Assembly: GCF_000421165.1 (NCBI RefSeq)
Contig: NZ_ATWI01000008.1
Span: forward strand, 62,001 to 126,000
Direction of reading: 5' to 3'
DNA: 64,000 nucleotides
Origin: Marinobacter daepoensis DSM 16072
GTDB lineage: Bacteria > Pseudomonadota > Gammaproteobacteria > Pseudomonadales > Oleiphilaceae
Shown here: positions 1-8,736 of the stretch, piece after piece
Position numbering within the stretch: position 1 is the first letter of the stretch
Layout of the letters: the number at the start of each line of letters is the position of its first letter
Notes under the pieces: generated by a model
Database searches by the model: none
The model's input: only the letters and a program-made list of their open reading frames with translations
Told to the model about the DNA's origin: nothing
Made by a program: the position numbers and the translations under genes

Positions 1-1
1 C

Positions 2-226
2 TTGCGCGTGGTGCTGAATGAGGACGAGCTCCGGGCCATTAACCAGAACGTAATTCTGACGGATGCCTTGTATGAGCGCCTGACGGTCTGGGTCAAGGCT
101 CATTATCGGGACGCTATGAGCCAGCAAGACCTTGCTGACCCGATGTTGCTTGACGAGGTACGCAAGGCGCTGGATGAACTGACCGCCATTCTTGGTCTGG
201 GAAGCATCTACGATTTTCAGATGTGA
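2..226 (+). CDS. C-terminal end of an unidentified protein (5' partial)
   Basis: An open frame enters from the left edge and stops with TGA at 224-226, leaving about 74 residues. No ribosome-binding site can be seen for the first codon (TTG at 2), so this is more likely the tail of a longer gene than a small complete one. The residues are mostly charged and helical (for example [18 protein letters not shown]), with no signal peptide or membrane segment. It converges on the tetR-type gene 28 bp downstream. I do not recognise the family. Confidence 0.5.
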   Translation: MRVVLNEDELRAINQNVILTDALYERLTVWVKAHYRDAMSQQDLADPMLLDEVRKALDELTAILGLGSIYDFQM

Positions 227-254
227 GCCTGAGCGCTTCTGCCTCTCCGAGCGT

Positions 255-890
255 TCAGTCCCTGGAGATGGAGCGTGTCAGCATTTCCATGGAATGACGG
301 ATGAGTGTTTCGGAGGGAAACTCCGGGTTTTGTGACGATTCCGCCTGGCACAGCATGATCACCCCGTGCAAGGCACCTCTCAGATAAAGCGCGGTCTGCG
401 CCGGTGAGCAGATGCGCTCGGAGCTGATGGTGCCGTCTTCCAGGCCCTGGTGCAGGGCCGCCTCCATCAGGACCATCAGTTCGTTTTTGGAACAAAGCAT
501 CTCTCTGGCCTGGTCTTCTTCTGCATCGGCAATAGCGGTGGAGGCTTTGGTCAGTGCGGTGAAGTAGTCCGGAGCCTCCACGTAAAATCGGTAGTAAGCC
601 TCTCCCATGGCCCGGATTTTCCCCAGCCCGCTGTCGGTGGCCTTCATGGCTTCTTCAAAGCGAGTCACCAGATCCTGCCCCGCCCGGAGCATGATGCCTC
701 GCTGGATGGCGGATTTGTCCTTGAAATAGACGTACAGCAAAGCCCGGCTCAGGCTTGCGGTTCGCGCAATGTCGTCCATGGAGGTTCGTTCATAGCCCTT
801 TTCAGAGAACGCCAGTTCAGCGGCATCCAGAATGGCATCGTACCTGGCCTGTTTTTCCCGTTCCCGTCGTGACTTCAGCGGTTCATTCAT
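255..890 (-). CDS. TetR/AcrR family transcriptional regulator, likely repressor of the divergent RND pump
   Basis: A 211-residue protein with the TetR-type N-terminal DNA-binding domain. A basic leader (MNEPLKSRREREKQARYD) is followed by the helix-turn-helix region ILDAAELAFSEKGYERTSMD and SLSRALLYVYFKDKSAI at about residues 20-65. The C-terminal two thirds is a helical ligand-binding domain with no family-specific motif that I can name. It is transcribed away from the adaptor/pump pair that starts at 1018, with a 127-bp shared promoter region carrying two palindromes. By analogy with AcrR and MexZ-type regulators, it probably represses the pump and itself until an efflux substrate binds. The ligand cannot be predicted. 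Confidence 0.9.
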   Translation of the reverse strand: MNEPLKSRREREKQARYDAILDAAELAFSEKGYERTSMDDIARTASLSRALLYVYFKDKSAIQRGIMLRAGQDLVTRFEEAMKATDSGLGKIRAMGEAYYRFYVEAPDYFTALTKASTAIADAEEDQAREMLCSKNELMVLMEAALHQGLEDGTISSERICSPAQTALYLRGALHGVIMLCQAESSQNPEFPSETLIRHSMEMLTRSISRD

Positions 891-951
891 GGTGATCCCG
901 AGGTTGCCGGCTTTCGCAGCATGATAACTGAAAAGGGATAAGAGCTGATTA

Positions 952-982
952 TTGACAATTTGTCAAAGAATGACATTATGTC
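952..982. promoter_or_regulatory. tandem palindromes, probable TetR-type operator overlapping the RND promoter
   Basis: A perfect 15-bp palindrome TTGACAATTTGTCAA (952-966) is followed by an 11-bp palindrome GACATTATGTC (972-982). Both are built from TGACA/TGTCA half sites. The first contains a consensus -35 TTGACA (952-957), and CATTAT at 974-979 is a plausible -10 at 16-bp spacing, so a bound repressor would block the rightward promoter. Assignment to the neighbouring TetR protein is inference. Confidence 0.6.
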
Positions 983-1017
983 GAAAATGATCTCCAACCT
1001 CCGAAGGACCGGGGGCA

Positions 1018-2130
1018 ATGAATCTGTTCAGGGAAAAGGGCTGGAACAACATGTCTTTCATTTCTCGTAGTTTTCCGTTTTGGACGGCGGGCCTTCTGGT
1101 GCTCGCCTTCTCAATGTCTGGTTGCCGTGGTGGTGGCGAGTCGACTGTTGAAACGCTGGTCTCTGTACGCGCGACGGAGGTAACGGGGGGGCAGATGGAG
1201 GAAATTCCTCTGCGTTTCTCCGGCATTGTGCGGGCGGCACAGCGGGCAACGCTGACGTTCCAGGTCAGTGGTACGCTGAAAGAGCGTCCGGTCGAACTGG
1301 GGCAAATGGTAACGCCCGGTGATGCGCTGGCGCGCCTGTATAACCCGGCACTGGAGCCTGCGCGTGATTCTGCGGCAGCCCGTCTGGATGAACTCAAAAC
1401 CCAGTTTGACCAGGCGCAGCGCGAATGGGAGCGCTCCAGCCGTCTGCACAAGCGTGGCGTGGTCTCTGAACAGACCCTCGAGCAGATTGCGGCTCGCCGG
1501 GACGGCCTCCGAGCCAGTATGGCTACGGCTGAGGCATCGCTGGCCGAGGCATCTCGTCTGCTTGAGGAAAGTGTATTGAGGGCACCGTTTGCCGGGCAGG
1601 TGGAAGCGCTGCTGGTGGAGCGAGACGAGTTTGTTGCCGCTGGCCAGCCAGTGATGCGCCTGTCCTCGCCGCTGGGGCGGGAAGTCGAAGTGCGTGTGCC
1701 GGCACACTTGCTTGATTTTGTGAACGTGGGGCAGGGATTGCCGGTGTGGCTGGTGCAGGACCGCAAGCGTGAGCCGGTGACGGGCACCGTGGTGGAAATC
1801 GCTCAGGGCAGCTCGATTCGGGGGGAGCTGCACCCGGTGCTGGTCAGTTTGCCTCCGAATTCTCTGGCGTCTGGCCAACCTGTTGAAGTCGGGATTGCAC
1901 CCGTGCGGGAATCCGCTATCACGGTGCCTTTGCTGGCGGTGGTTCGCGATAGTACGGGAACCAGTGTATTCCGGATCGACGCCGGTGTTGCCCGCCGGGT
2001 GCCGGTGGTGGTTGATCGGGTGATCGGTGAGCGAGTCATGCTCGACCCAGGGTCGCTGAAACCGGGGGACCGGGTGGTGTACGCCGGCATGACCCGCCTG
2101 GTCGACGGTGACCGGGTGGAGGTGCGCTGA
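1018..2130 (+). CDS. RND efflux periplasmic adaptor (membrane fusion) lipoprotein
   Basis: A 370-residue HlyD/AcrA-type adaptor that would link an inner-membrane RND pump to an outer-membrane channel. The N-terminus is a lipoprotein signal with lipobox FSMSGC (Cys36). The body shows the usual biotinyl-lipoyl half motif (LRAPFAGQVEALLVERDEFV), a coiled-coil hairpin between its two halves (residues about 115-190), then beta-barrel and membrane-proximal domains. Translation could start at ATG 1018 (preceded by GAAGGA and a G run) or at ATG 1051, which gives a more typical 25-residue signal; I keep 1018. The stop overlaps the pump's start by one base (TGATG), indicating translational coupling. 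Confidence 0.92.
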   Translation: MNLFREKGWNNMSFISRSFPFWTAGLLVLAFSMSGCRGGGESTVETLVSVRATEVTGGQMEEIPLRFSGIVRAAQRATLTFQVSGTLKERPVELGQMVTPGDALARLYNPALEPARDSAAARLDELKTQFDQAQREWERSSRLHKRGVVSEQTLEQIAARRDGLRASMATAEASLAEASRLLEESVLRAPFAGQVEALLVERDEFVAAGQPVMRLSSPLGREVEVRVPAHLLDFVNVGQGLPVWLVQDRKREPVTGTVVEIAQGSSIRGELHPVLVSLPPNSLASGQPVEVGIAPVRESAITVPLLAVVRDSTGTSVFRIDAGVARRVPVVVDRVIGERVMLDPGSLKPGDRVVYAGMTRLVDGDRVEVR

Positions 2131-5100
2131 TGGGCCGGCGGCTTCTGAACTATCAGCGCCTGCTGGGCATGGTCGTGACCATGCTGTGTTTATTGGGTGT
2201 CGCGGCGTACAGCACCATGCCGAGGCAGGAAGACCCGAGCTTTCCCTATCGGGCGGGCATGATCACGGTCAGTTACCCCGGGGCCAGCGCGGAAGCCGTT
2301 GAGCGTTTGGTGCTGCAGCCTCTGACGGACGAACTCCGGCAGGTGGAGGAACTTGACTGGAGCCAGAGTACCGCGAGAACCGGTGTGGCCCTGGCCAGGC
2401 TGAAGCTCCGAGATCACATCTACGATACCGATTCTGCCTGGGATCGGGTGCGGCAGGCCATGGAGCGCGCCCGTCAGGATTTCCCGGACGATGTCGGGTT
2501 GATGGAGCTGGATGACCGGCTGATCGATATTCCGGCGGTGGTTTTGGCGGTGGGGGGCTCTCCTTCAGTAACCCGGCTGTCGGAAGTGGCCGAGCGCCTG
2601 AAGCAAAATCTGTCGGATATCTCCGGGATCTCCCGGATCGAGCTGGAAGGCGACGCCGACGAGCAGATCACTCTGGCCCTGGATGATGCCGCTCTTTACC
2701 GGTTGGGGGTGTCCCCCAAGCGTATACTGGAAACTCTGGCTCGCCGTAATCAGACCATCCCGGGTGGTTTTGTGGTGGTGGAAGGCAAGCGCTTGTCGGT
2801 ATTACCCAATACCGAGTTCACGGACATCGACGCTATTCGGGCCACTCCGATTGAATTGCCCGATGGCTCGCAGGTGCCGCTGGCCGCGGCTGCTGAAGTC
2901 TGGCGGGGGCCGGCAGAGCCCCGGCAGCCCGAAACCTGGTTCAATGGTGAGCGGGTGGTTCTGCTTTCGATCATCATGGAAGAGGGCTCAACCGACGCCA
3001 TCCGCTTTGGTGAACGGATCCGGGAGCGGTTGGGGCAGATTCGGGCTGATTTTGCGCCCTATGACATACAGGAAATGTTTTTCCAGCCAGACAAGGTCTC
3101 TGACCGTTTGGATGATCTGGCCTGGAGCCTGGTACTGTCGGTACTGATTATTGTGGCGGTGGTGTTCACCGGCATGGGGATCCGGATGGGGCTTCTGGTT
3201 GCTTCCATTCTGCCGATGGTGGCGCTGATCAGTGTGGGATTGTATGACCTCGGAGGCGGGGTGTTGCATCAGATCGCGGTCATTGGGATGGTGATCTCTC
3301 TCGGGATTCTGATCGATAACGCCATTGTGATTGTGGAAAACATTCAGGGGCACCTTGATGAAGGTATGCGCCGTATGGATGCCCTGCGCAAGGCTGTCGG
3401 TGAGCTGGCGGGACCGCTCGGCGCATCTACCGGGACGACCCTGGCTGCGTTTGCTCCGCTCCTGATGGCGAAAGGCGGGGCGGCGGACTTCACCCGTGGG
3501 GTGCCGGTGATGATCATGCTGACACTCTCGGTGAGCTACCTGCTGGCGATTTCCGCGGTGCCGCTGCTGGCGGCGCGGTTTCTGAAGCCTCGTCGAGATG
3601 CCCATGAGGACCGGCTTATCGGGCTGGCGCGCTATTTGGGTGGGCTGGTATATCGTTACCCCGGGCGAATTATCGTTTTCGGGATGGTGCTGGTATCGAT
3701 CAGCCTGGGGATGACCCCGTTCATGGCGCAGCAGTTTTTTCCCAATGCGGACCGGCCAAGAGTCATTGTTGAAATGTACCTTCCGGAAGGGACGGACCAG
3801 AGCCACACCTCTGAGGTTGCCGCGACGTTGGAGCGCGCGATAAGAAGCCGTCCTGAGGCACTGGAGGTCCATCGGTTTGTCGGATTTACCGGCCCGTCTT
3901 TCTACTACAACCTGCAGCGCTCTCCTCAGGCTCCGAACCGGGCGCGGCTGGTGGTTCGTACCCCAACACTTGCCGACACCACCGGGCTGGTGAAGTGGAT
4001 TCGGCGCGAAGTGGCCCAGACCATGCCGGAACTGGATATATCGGCCGGCATTCTGGGGCAGGGGCCGCCAAGGTCAGCCCCGGTTGAAGTCCGGGTGTTT
4101 CATCCGAACGACACGATACGGGCGCTGGCAACGGAGCAAGTCTTTGCGGTTCTGCGCGGGGTTGAGGGAACGGTGGATGTCCGCCACGATCTGGATATTG
4201 GGGTGCCGAGTATCTCCATCAACGTGGATGACGCCACCGCCGCACGTTACGGGCTGACCCGCGCAGACGTTGCCCAGAGCCTTTATGGACAAAGCTACGG
4301 TGCCGTTGCAGAACGTTATCGCCAGGAAGATGACCCCATCCCTATTGTGCTGCGTTCACGGGAAGGTACCTCATTGTCCCTGTCTCGCCTGTTATCTGTG
4401 AACACCTACAACGATCAGGGAGCGGCTATTCCTCTGTCTGCGGTCGCGACGGTGGAGACCACCTGGGAGCCTGCTGCCCGCAATTTGCGCAACGGCGTGC
4501 GGGTCAATACGGTCAGCGCTAACCTTGAGCCGGGGTACAGCTTCAGTCAGGCGCTGGATGGGCTGTATGCCAGCCTGGAGACGAATCCTCTGCCCGAGGG
4601 GGTCCGGCTGGACATGGGGGGCGATGCTGAAGGGTCGGATCGAGCCAACTCAGCCTTGTTGACGGCGGCGCCCATTGGCATGCTGCTGTTGTTGTTCTTC
4701 CTGCTGCTGCAGTTCAACTCGTTTCGCCGTGTCGGCATTATCCTGCTGACCGTGCCCCTGGCGACCGTGGGTATCTTCCCCGGCCTGGTGCTTTCCGGAT
4801 CGCCCTTCGGCTTTCAGTCGCTATTGGGGGTGATCGCGTTGGTGGGGATTGTGGTAAATAATGCGATCGTGCTGCTGGATGTTATGGACCGGGAACTGGA
4901 GCGGGGACGTGCCATTGCAGATGCCGTACGCACGGCGGTGGAACGCAGAACCCGCCCGATTCTCCTGACCACGGCGACCACGGTAGCGGGTTTGCTGCCG
5001 CTGGCGTTCTCCAGCTCGACGCTGTGGCCTCCCATGGCCTGGGCCATTATCAGTGGCTTGCTTGCCTCCACGGTGCTGACTTTGCTGGTTATCCCATCGG

Positions 5101-5156
5101 TCTGCACCAGGCTGATCAGGCTGCCAGTGGCCGAGCCGGAAAACGCACCCGCCTGA
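2130..5156 (+). CDS. RND-family inner-membrane efflux pump
   Basis: A 1008-residue AcrB-like permease with the duplicated RND layout: a first transmembrane helix at about 10-30, a large periplasmic loop, six helices, then the same pattern again from about 520. The TM4 motif reads LGILIDNAIVIVEN with Asp396-Asn397, where AcrB has two adjacent Asp, so it belongs to a more distant efflux branch that keeps a single proton-relay Asp at this site. The C-terminal repeat ends in LLVIPSVCTRLIRL. No outer-membrane channel gene lies next to it, so it probably recruits a TolC-type protein encoded elsewhere. Exported compounds may be drugs, solvents or metabolites; the sequence does not say which. Confidence 0.92.
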   Translation: MGRRLLNYQRLLGMVVTMLCLLGVAAYSTMPRQEDPSFPYRAGMITVSYPGASAEAVERLVLQPLTDELRQVEELDWSQSTARTGVALARLKLRDHIYDTDSAWDRVRQAMERARQDFPDDVGLMELDDRLIDIPAVVLAVGGSPSVTRLSEVAERLKQNLSDISGISRIELEGDADEQITLALDDAALYRLGVSPKRILETLARRNQTIPGGFVVVEGKRLSVLPNTEFTDIDAIRATPIELPDGSQVPLAAAAEVWRGPAEPRQPETWFNGERVVLLSIIMEEGSTDAIRFGERIRERLGQIRADFAPYDIQEMFFQPDKVSDRLDDLAWSLVLSVLIIVAVVFTGMGIRMGLLVASILPMVALISVGLYDLGGGVLHQIAVIGMVISLGILIDNAIVIVENIQGHLDEGMRRMDALRKAVGELAGPLGASTGTTLAAFAPLLMAKGGAADFTRGVPVMIMLTLSVSYLLAISAVPLLAARFLKPRRDAHEDRLIGLARYLGGLVYRYPGRIIVFGMVLVSISLGMTPFMAQQFFPNADRPRVIVEMYLPEGTDQSHTSEVAATLERAIRSRPEALEVHRFVGFTGPSFYYNLQRSPQAPNRARLVVRTPTLADTTGLVKWIRREVAQTMPELDISAGILGQGPPRSAPVEVRVFHPNDTIRALATEQVFAVLRGVEGTVDVRHDLDIGVPSISINVDDATAARYGLTRADVAQSLYGQSYGAVAERYRQEDDPIPIVLRSREGTSLSLSRLLSVNTYNDQGAAIPLSAVATVETTWEPAARNLRNGVRVNTVSANLEPGYSFSQALDGLYASLETNPLPEGVRLDMGGDAEGSDRANSALLTAAPIGMLLLLFFLLLQFNSFRRVGIILLTVPLATVGIFPGLVLSGSPFGFQSLLGVIALVGIVVNNAIVLLDVMDRELERGRAIADAVRTAVERRTRPILLTTATTVAGLLPLAFSSSTLWPPMAWAIISGLLASTVLTLLVIPSVCTRLIRLPVAEPENAPA

Positions 5157-5166
5157 GGGCCAGACA

Positions 5167-5200
5167 GTTCAGGGCCGCCTAGCCTGGTCGGGCCCTGAAC
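5167..5200. terminator. hairpin between convergent RND pump and astE
   Basis: A perfect 10-bp stem (GTTCAGGGCC 5167-5176 with GGCCCTGAAC 5191-5200) and a 14-nt loop separate the convergent genes. The right arm overlaps the 3' end of astE. Neither strand has a clear T run, so it may be a weak bidirectional terminator or an mRNA-stabilising stem. Confidence 0.45.
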
Positions 5201-6237
5201 GCGCCACTGGCGCGAAGCATCAAGCCAGCCCTTTGCCCAACCGGCACGGCCCGGTTAGGAAACACGATGGCCTCTGGCGCTGTCCCGACCTGATAGCCAC
5301 CCTGATCGTCTTCCCAGATCAGCGTGCCGGGTGGATACTCGGTAAAGTTTGCCACATCGTCCGGTACGTGAAAGTGGAAAGAGGGCCCGGTATTCAGCAC
5401 CTCATGCACCACTTCAAACATGGTCAGGTGATCAAATGGAGGGTGAACCCCGGGTGCCGGCTCCCCACGGAACCTCCGACGCAATGCCCGTTCAATCCCT
5501 TGGAACCGTCGCAAGTCATTTCGGCCAAATGGCTCTACCTTGCCTAGCTCAATGGTAAAGCTTTCCGCCTTCAGCGTGCTGGCCGTAAACGACGAGAACA
5601 CCGTCGAGGCCTTATGTTGAAGCAACAGCGTTTCCACCTCGGCCTCCAGCAAGAACGCACATTGCCCAGATGGCACTGACCGCCCTTCCACAAAAGGATA
5701 CAGTGCAAATCGCTCCCGCTTGGAAGGCCGGATGGCGGTATGCAGGTCATAGTGGCTCAACGCCAGCTCCTGATGGGCCATGGCAAACTGCCGGCACATC
5801 TCCTCCAGGAATTGTGCCCGGCGAGCCTCGGGAAGCCCTGTGTGCTCAGTTTTGCCATGAGCACCGTTGAACAACCGGTTCATGTTTACATCCAGAAACC
5901 GCTCACCAGCGACCATCGCCGGAGGATTGCCCAACATCACCAGCAACGGGCAGGCCAGAGTCCATGCCCTGGCGAACAACTCGGACACCAGCGCGTTCAG
6001 CACCTCAATCGGTGCCGTCTCATTGCCATGCACGCCAGCAGAAATGATCAGGGCTTCGCGGTTCGGATTAACTCGCCCGGTGGGTGGTGTTAGCCAGAGA
6101 ACACCGTTGCCTTTGCGAGAGACCTGGGTGCCATCGGGCAGGGAGGCCTTGGTTTCGGGCAGATCAGAGGATGCGTTGGCGAGTGTGTGGCTGAGCCAGT
6201 CTGGGTGGAAGTCAAAGAGTTGATTGGTCGCTTTCAT
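5179..6237 (-). CDS. astE: succinylglutamate desuccinylase (AstE)
   Basis: This zinc enzyme performs the last step of the arginine succinyltransferase pathway, releasing glutamate and succinate from N-succinylglutamate. The M14-like/AstE signature GVHGNETAPIE holds the zinc-binding His and Glu. It is followed by LGNPPA, the DMNR-like DVNMNRLF, DLHTAIRPS with the third zinc ligand, and FTIELGKVEPFG. The ATG at 6237 is chosen because AGGGGAG lies just upstream; an in-frame ATG nine codons earlier lacks this. At 352 residues it is slightly longer than the E. coli enzyme. It is the last gene of the leftward basic amino acid importer operon. Pseudomonas aeruginosa aot also carries an AstE-like gene (aotO), so uptake and catabolism of arginine are probably coupled. 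Confidence 0.88.
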   Translation of the reverse strand: MKATNQLFDFHPDWLSHTLANASSDLPETKASLPDGTQVSRKGNGVLWLTPPTGRVNPNREALIISAGVHGNETAPIEVLNALVSELFARAWTLACPLLVMLGNPPAMVAGERFLDVNMNRLFNGAHGKTEHTGLPEARRAQFLEEMCRQFAMAHQELALSHYDLHTAIRPSKRERFALYPFVEGRSVPSGQCAFLLEAEVETLLLQHKASTVFSSFTASTLKAESFTIELGKVEPFGRNDLRRFQGIERALRRRFRGEPAPGVHPPFDHLTMFEVVHEVLNTGPSFHFHVPDDVANFTEYPPGTLIWEDDQGGYQVGTAPEAIVFPNRAVPVGQRAGLMLRASGAFRARPG

Positions 6238-6261
6238 AGACTCCCCTGAGGCGTTTGGGGT

Positions 6262-6369
6262 CATCTGACGGGATAGGCTTTCCGGGAATGTCGGAGGCCA
6301 TGGATGGCCGGAGAGAAACGCCCAGGGATGTGCTCGTAGCGGTTCCCGGAAAGCCTATCCCGTCAGATG
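6262..6369. repeat. perfect 27-bp inverted repeat, REP/BIME-like intergenic palindrome
   Basis: The arms 6262-6288 and 6343-6369 are exact reverse complements over 27 bp, each containing GACGGGATAGGCTTTCCGGG or its complement. They flank a 54-bp spacer that holds a smaller palindrome, GGCCATGGATGGCC, at 6296-6309. The element fills the gap between an ABC permease gene and astE within one operon, and its left arm overlaps the extended 5' end of astE. As RNA it would form a long, stable stem able to attenuate read-through into astE. There is no transposase or target-site duplication that I can see. It resembles a dispersed palindromic element family, but this window shows only one copy. Confidence 0.75.
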
Positions 6370-6397
6370 GCCATGCTCCCGGCGACGGGAGTAAACG

Positions 6398-7120
6398 TTA
6401 GCCATTAACCGGCCGCTGATGCCGCAATAGATGATTTTCCAGCTTACGGAAAGCAAACACCAGAATAAACGTCAGCACCATGTAGCACAGTGCCACAAAA
6501 ATGAACGCATCGAACGGCGCATAGAACCGCGAATAGATGTTTCGTGCTGCGCCCGTCAGGTCAACAATGGTGACCACACTGGCAATCGCACTGGCGTGCA
6601 GCATGAAAATCACCTCATTGGAATAAGCCTGAACCGCCCGGCGGGCCGCACTGGGCAGAATGATTCGACGCATTCTCAGGAGCCAGTTCATCCCATAGGC
6701 TTTGGCCGCCTCAATCTCGCCATTGGGTGTTGACAGGATCGCCCCCCGGATAATCTCCGTGGTATAGGCTGCCGTATTCAGTGTGAAAGCCAGCAGGGCG
6801 GGGTAGAGTGGCTCTTTGAAGATCTCCCACCAGAACGTCTCCTGAATGCCCGGAATCTGGGCCACACCGTAGTAAATGATGTACAGCTGGATTAGCAGGG
6901 GGGTGCCCCGGAACAGGTACGTGTAGACCCAGATAGGGCCAGACACCAGCGGATTCCTCACAGTGCGAAGAATGGCCAGAGGTACAGCTACCAGAAGGCC
7001 AATCACCAGAGACAGAAACACCAGGTGTACGGTTGTTACCAGGCCGTCCCAGTATTCCATCAGCGTCATGGCTGTGAAAATATCGTTCTGGTTTAACCAC
7101 TCGGCAATGAAATCAGGCAT
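6398..7120 (-). CDS. basic amino acid ABC transporter permease (HisM/AotM family)
   Basis: A 240-residue inner-membrane permease of the polar amino acid uptake family. It has about five transmembrane segments and the EAA loop GEIEAAKAYGMN, which contacts the ATPase. TYLFRGTPLLIQLYIIYYG near residue 65-85 is typical of HisM/ArtM/AotM subunits. It would pair with the HisQ-like permease just upstream; only 3 bp separate the two genes. Substrates are predicted to be arginine, ornithine, lysine or histidine from the family and from the astE gene downstream. Confidence 0.9.
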   Translation of the reverse strand: MPDFIAEWLNQNDIFTAMTLMEYWDGLVTTVHLVFLSLVIGLLVAVPLAILRTVRNPLVSGPIWVYTYLFRGTPLLIQLYIIYYGVAQIPGIQETFWWEIFKEPLYPALLAFTLNTAAYTTEIIRGAILSTPNGEIEAAKAYGMNWLLRMRRIILPSAARRAVQAYSNEVIFMLHASAIASVVTIVDLTGAARNIYSRFYAPFDAFIFVALCYMVLTFILVFAFRKLENHLLRHQRPVNG

Positions 7121-7123
7121 CGT

Positions 7124-7828
7124 TTAATTCCCCTGAACCACGCCAACATTGGCTCTACGATCAAGCCACTTGATGAACAATTCCGAGCCGGCGGTCAATG
7201 CGAGGTAGACTGCGGCCACCGGAATAAAAAAGTGGAACGGCATACGCTCGGCTTTGGCTGCTTCCTCTGCAACCCGGACCATGTCGGTCAGGCCGATAAT
7301 GGACACCAGAGCAGTGGTCTTCAGCAGTACCTGCCAGTTGTTGCCGATACCGGGCAGGGCATGGCGCAGCATTTGCGGAATCATGACACGACGGAAGGTG
7401 TGCCACCGTGAGAAGCCATAGGCTTTGGCGGCCTCAATCTGGCCGACGTCCACCGCCAGAAAGGCCCCGCGAAATGTTTCCGTCATGTAGGCCCCGAAGA
7501 TCAGGCCAATGGTCACCACGCCCGACATGAAAGGGTCGAACTGGAAGAAAAAGTCGATACCGCGGGTTTCCCACAGATAATCAGACAAGGCATTCACCGC
7601 GACCTGGCCACCATAATAGAACAGCAGCATCATGACGAGGTCTGGTACACCGCGAATCAGAGTGGTGTAGGTGGTCGCAATGCCCGTCAGCACCCGGTTT
7701 CCCGAGAGTTTGGCTGACGCGCCCAGCAGGCCAAGCGTGAGAGCGAGGGCCAGAGAAAAGAAGGCCAGCTCAATGGTAACCACGGCGCCTTCGGCAAGGG
7801 CTGGGCCATAGCCTTTCAGATCAAGCAT
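7124..7828 (-). CDS. basic amino acid ABC transporter permease (HisQ/AotQ family)
   Basis: A 234-residue permease, the HisQ-type partner of the following HisM-type gene. The N-terminus begins with the short segment MLDLKGYGPALAEGAVVTIE before the first membrane helix. TTLIRGVPDLVMMLLFYYGG and the EAA loop VGQIEAAKAYGFSRWHTF are characteristic of the family. The two permeases would form the heterodimeric channel of the importer, taking substrate from the binding protein encoded immediately before. The start has only a weak ribosome-binding site, but no better one is in frame. Confidence 0.9.
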   Translation of the reverse strand: MLDLKGYGPALAEGAVVTIELAFFSLALALTLGLLGASAKLSGNRVLTGIATTYTTLIRGVPDLVMMLLFYYGGQVAVNALSDYLWETRGIDFFFQFDPFMSGVVTIGLIFGAYMTETFRGAFLAVDVGQIEAAKAYGFSRWHTFRRVMIPQMLRHALPGIGNNWQVLLKTTALVSIIGLTDMVRVAEEAAKAERMPFHFFIPVAAVYLALTAGSELFIKWLDRRANVGVVQGN

Positions 7829-7880
7829 GGGAATGTCCGGAAAGTGGGGGAGCAGCCCTCAGGCTGCTCCCGAAGTCGAG

Positions 7881-8627
7881 TCAGATCTTGATGTCGTAGT
7901 TGAAGTATTTTTTCATGATGGCGTCGTAGGTGCCATCTTCCTTCAAGGTACGCAGGGCAGCATTCACTTTCTTGGCCAGGTCAGCATCACGCTTGCGCAT
8001 GGCAACACCGACGCCCTCGCCCAGTTTTACGGGCTCTCCGACTTCCTTGTAGCCGTCTTTGGACAAGACGGTCTGCTCGCCCACCGGGTAGTCTACGAAC
8101 ACCACATCCAGGCGTTGACCTTCCAGATCCAAAACCATGTCTTCAGCCGTGGTATAGCGTTTGATGTTGACAACGCCACCCATGTTTTCAGTGACATAGG
8201 TGTCCATGGTGGTGCCTCGCTGAACGCCGACGGTCTTATCCTTCATGGCATCCATGTCGGTCACGTCGGTGCTGAATGACTCGGGGCCAAACCAGCCGCC
8301 CGGGGTGATGTAGTACGGCTCGGAGAAGAGCACGCGCTCGGCACGCTCTGCGGTAATCGACATGGAGGACATGATCAGGTCGAACTTGCGGGCCAGCAAG
8401 CCAGGGATCATACCGTCCCAGGCCTGGATCACGAATTCACAGTTGGTTTCCAGTTTTTCGCACACGGCGGAAGCCAGTTCTACCTCGAACCCGGTCAGTT
8501 CGCCGCTGTCATCGCGATATTCAAACGGCTCGTAGGGGATGTCGAAGGCGATTCGCAGGTCTTTGGCCTGTGCCGTGCCGGTCATCAGGGCCAAGGCACA
8601 ACTTGCTGCAACAATCAGTTTTTTCAT
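7881..8627 (-). CDS. periplasmic lysine/arginine/ornithine-binding protein of the ABC importer
   Basis: A 248-residue solute-binding protein with a cleavable signal peptide (MKKLIVAASCALALMTGTAQA) followed by a bacterial family 3 solute-binding fold. Family motifs include LRIAFDIPYEPFEYRD, ELTGFEVELASAVCEKL, and KFDLIMSSMSITAERAERV in the ligand-contact strand. It would capture basic amino acids in the periplasm and deliver them to the HisQ/HisM-like pair. The ATG is preceded by GGAGAAG. It lies 53 bp before the HisQ gene and 109 bp after the ATPase gene, so it may have extra expression from an internal promoter or a processed mRNA. Confidence 0.9.
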   Translation of the reverse strand: MKKLIVAASCALALMTGTAQAKDLRIAFDIPYEPFEYRDDSGELTGFEVELASAVCEKLETNCEFVIQAWDGMIPGLLARKFDLIMSSMSITAERAERVLFSEPYYITPGGWFGPESFSTDVTDMDAMKDKTVGVQRGTTMDTYVTENMGGVVNIKRYTTAEDMVLDLEGQRLDVVFVDYPVGEQTVLSKDGYKEVGEPVKLGEGVGVAMRKRDADLAKKVNAALRTLKEDGTYDAIMKKYFNYDIKI

Positions 8628-8736
8628 GTGTCACTTCTCCAGTTTTTCGCCTCAGAGGCTTTCTGTTTTTTTATGGAAGTTTCGGGAGCGTCTCTGCAAC
8701 TCCTGCGTTAACACCGGTTCAAGATAGCACCGGTGC

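Noticed and set aside
2988-3872. 294-codon open frame antisense to the RND pump
   Set aside because: It complements conserved transmembrane helices of the pump and has no independent support.
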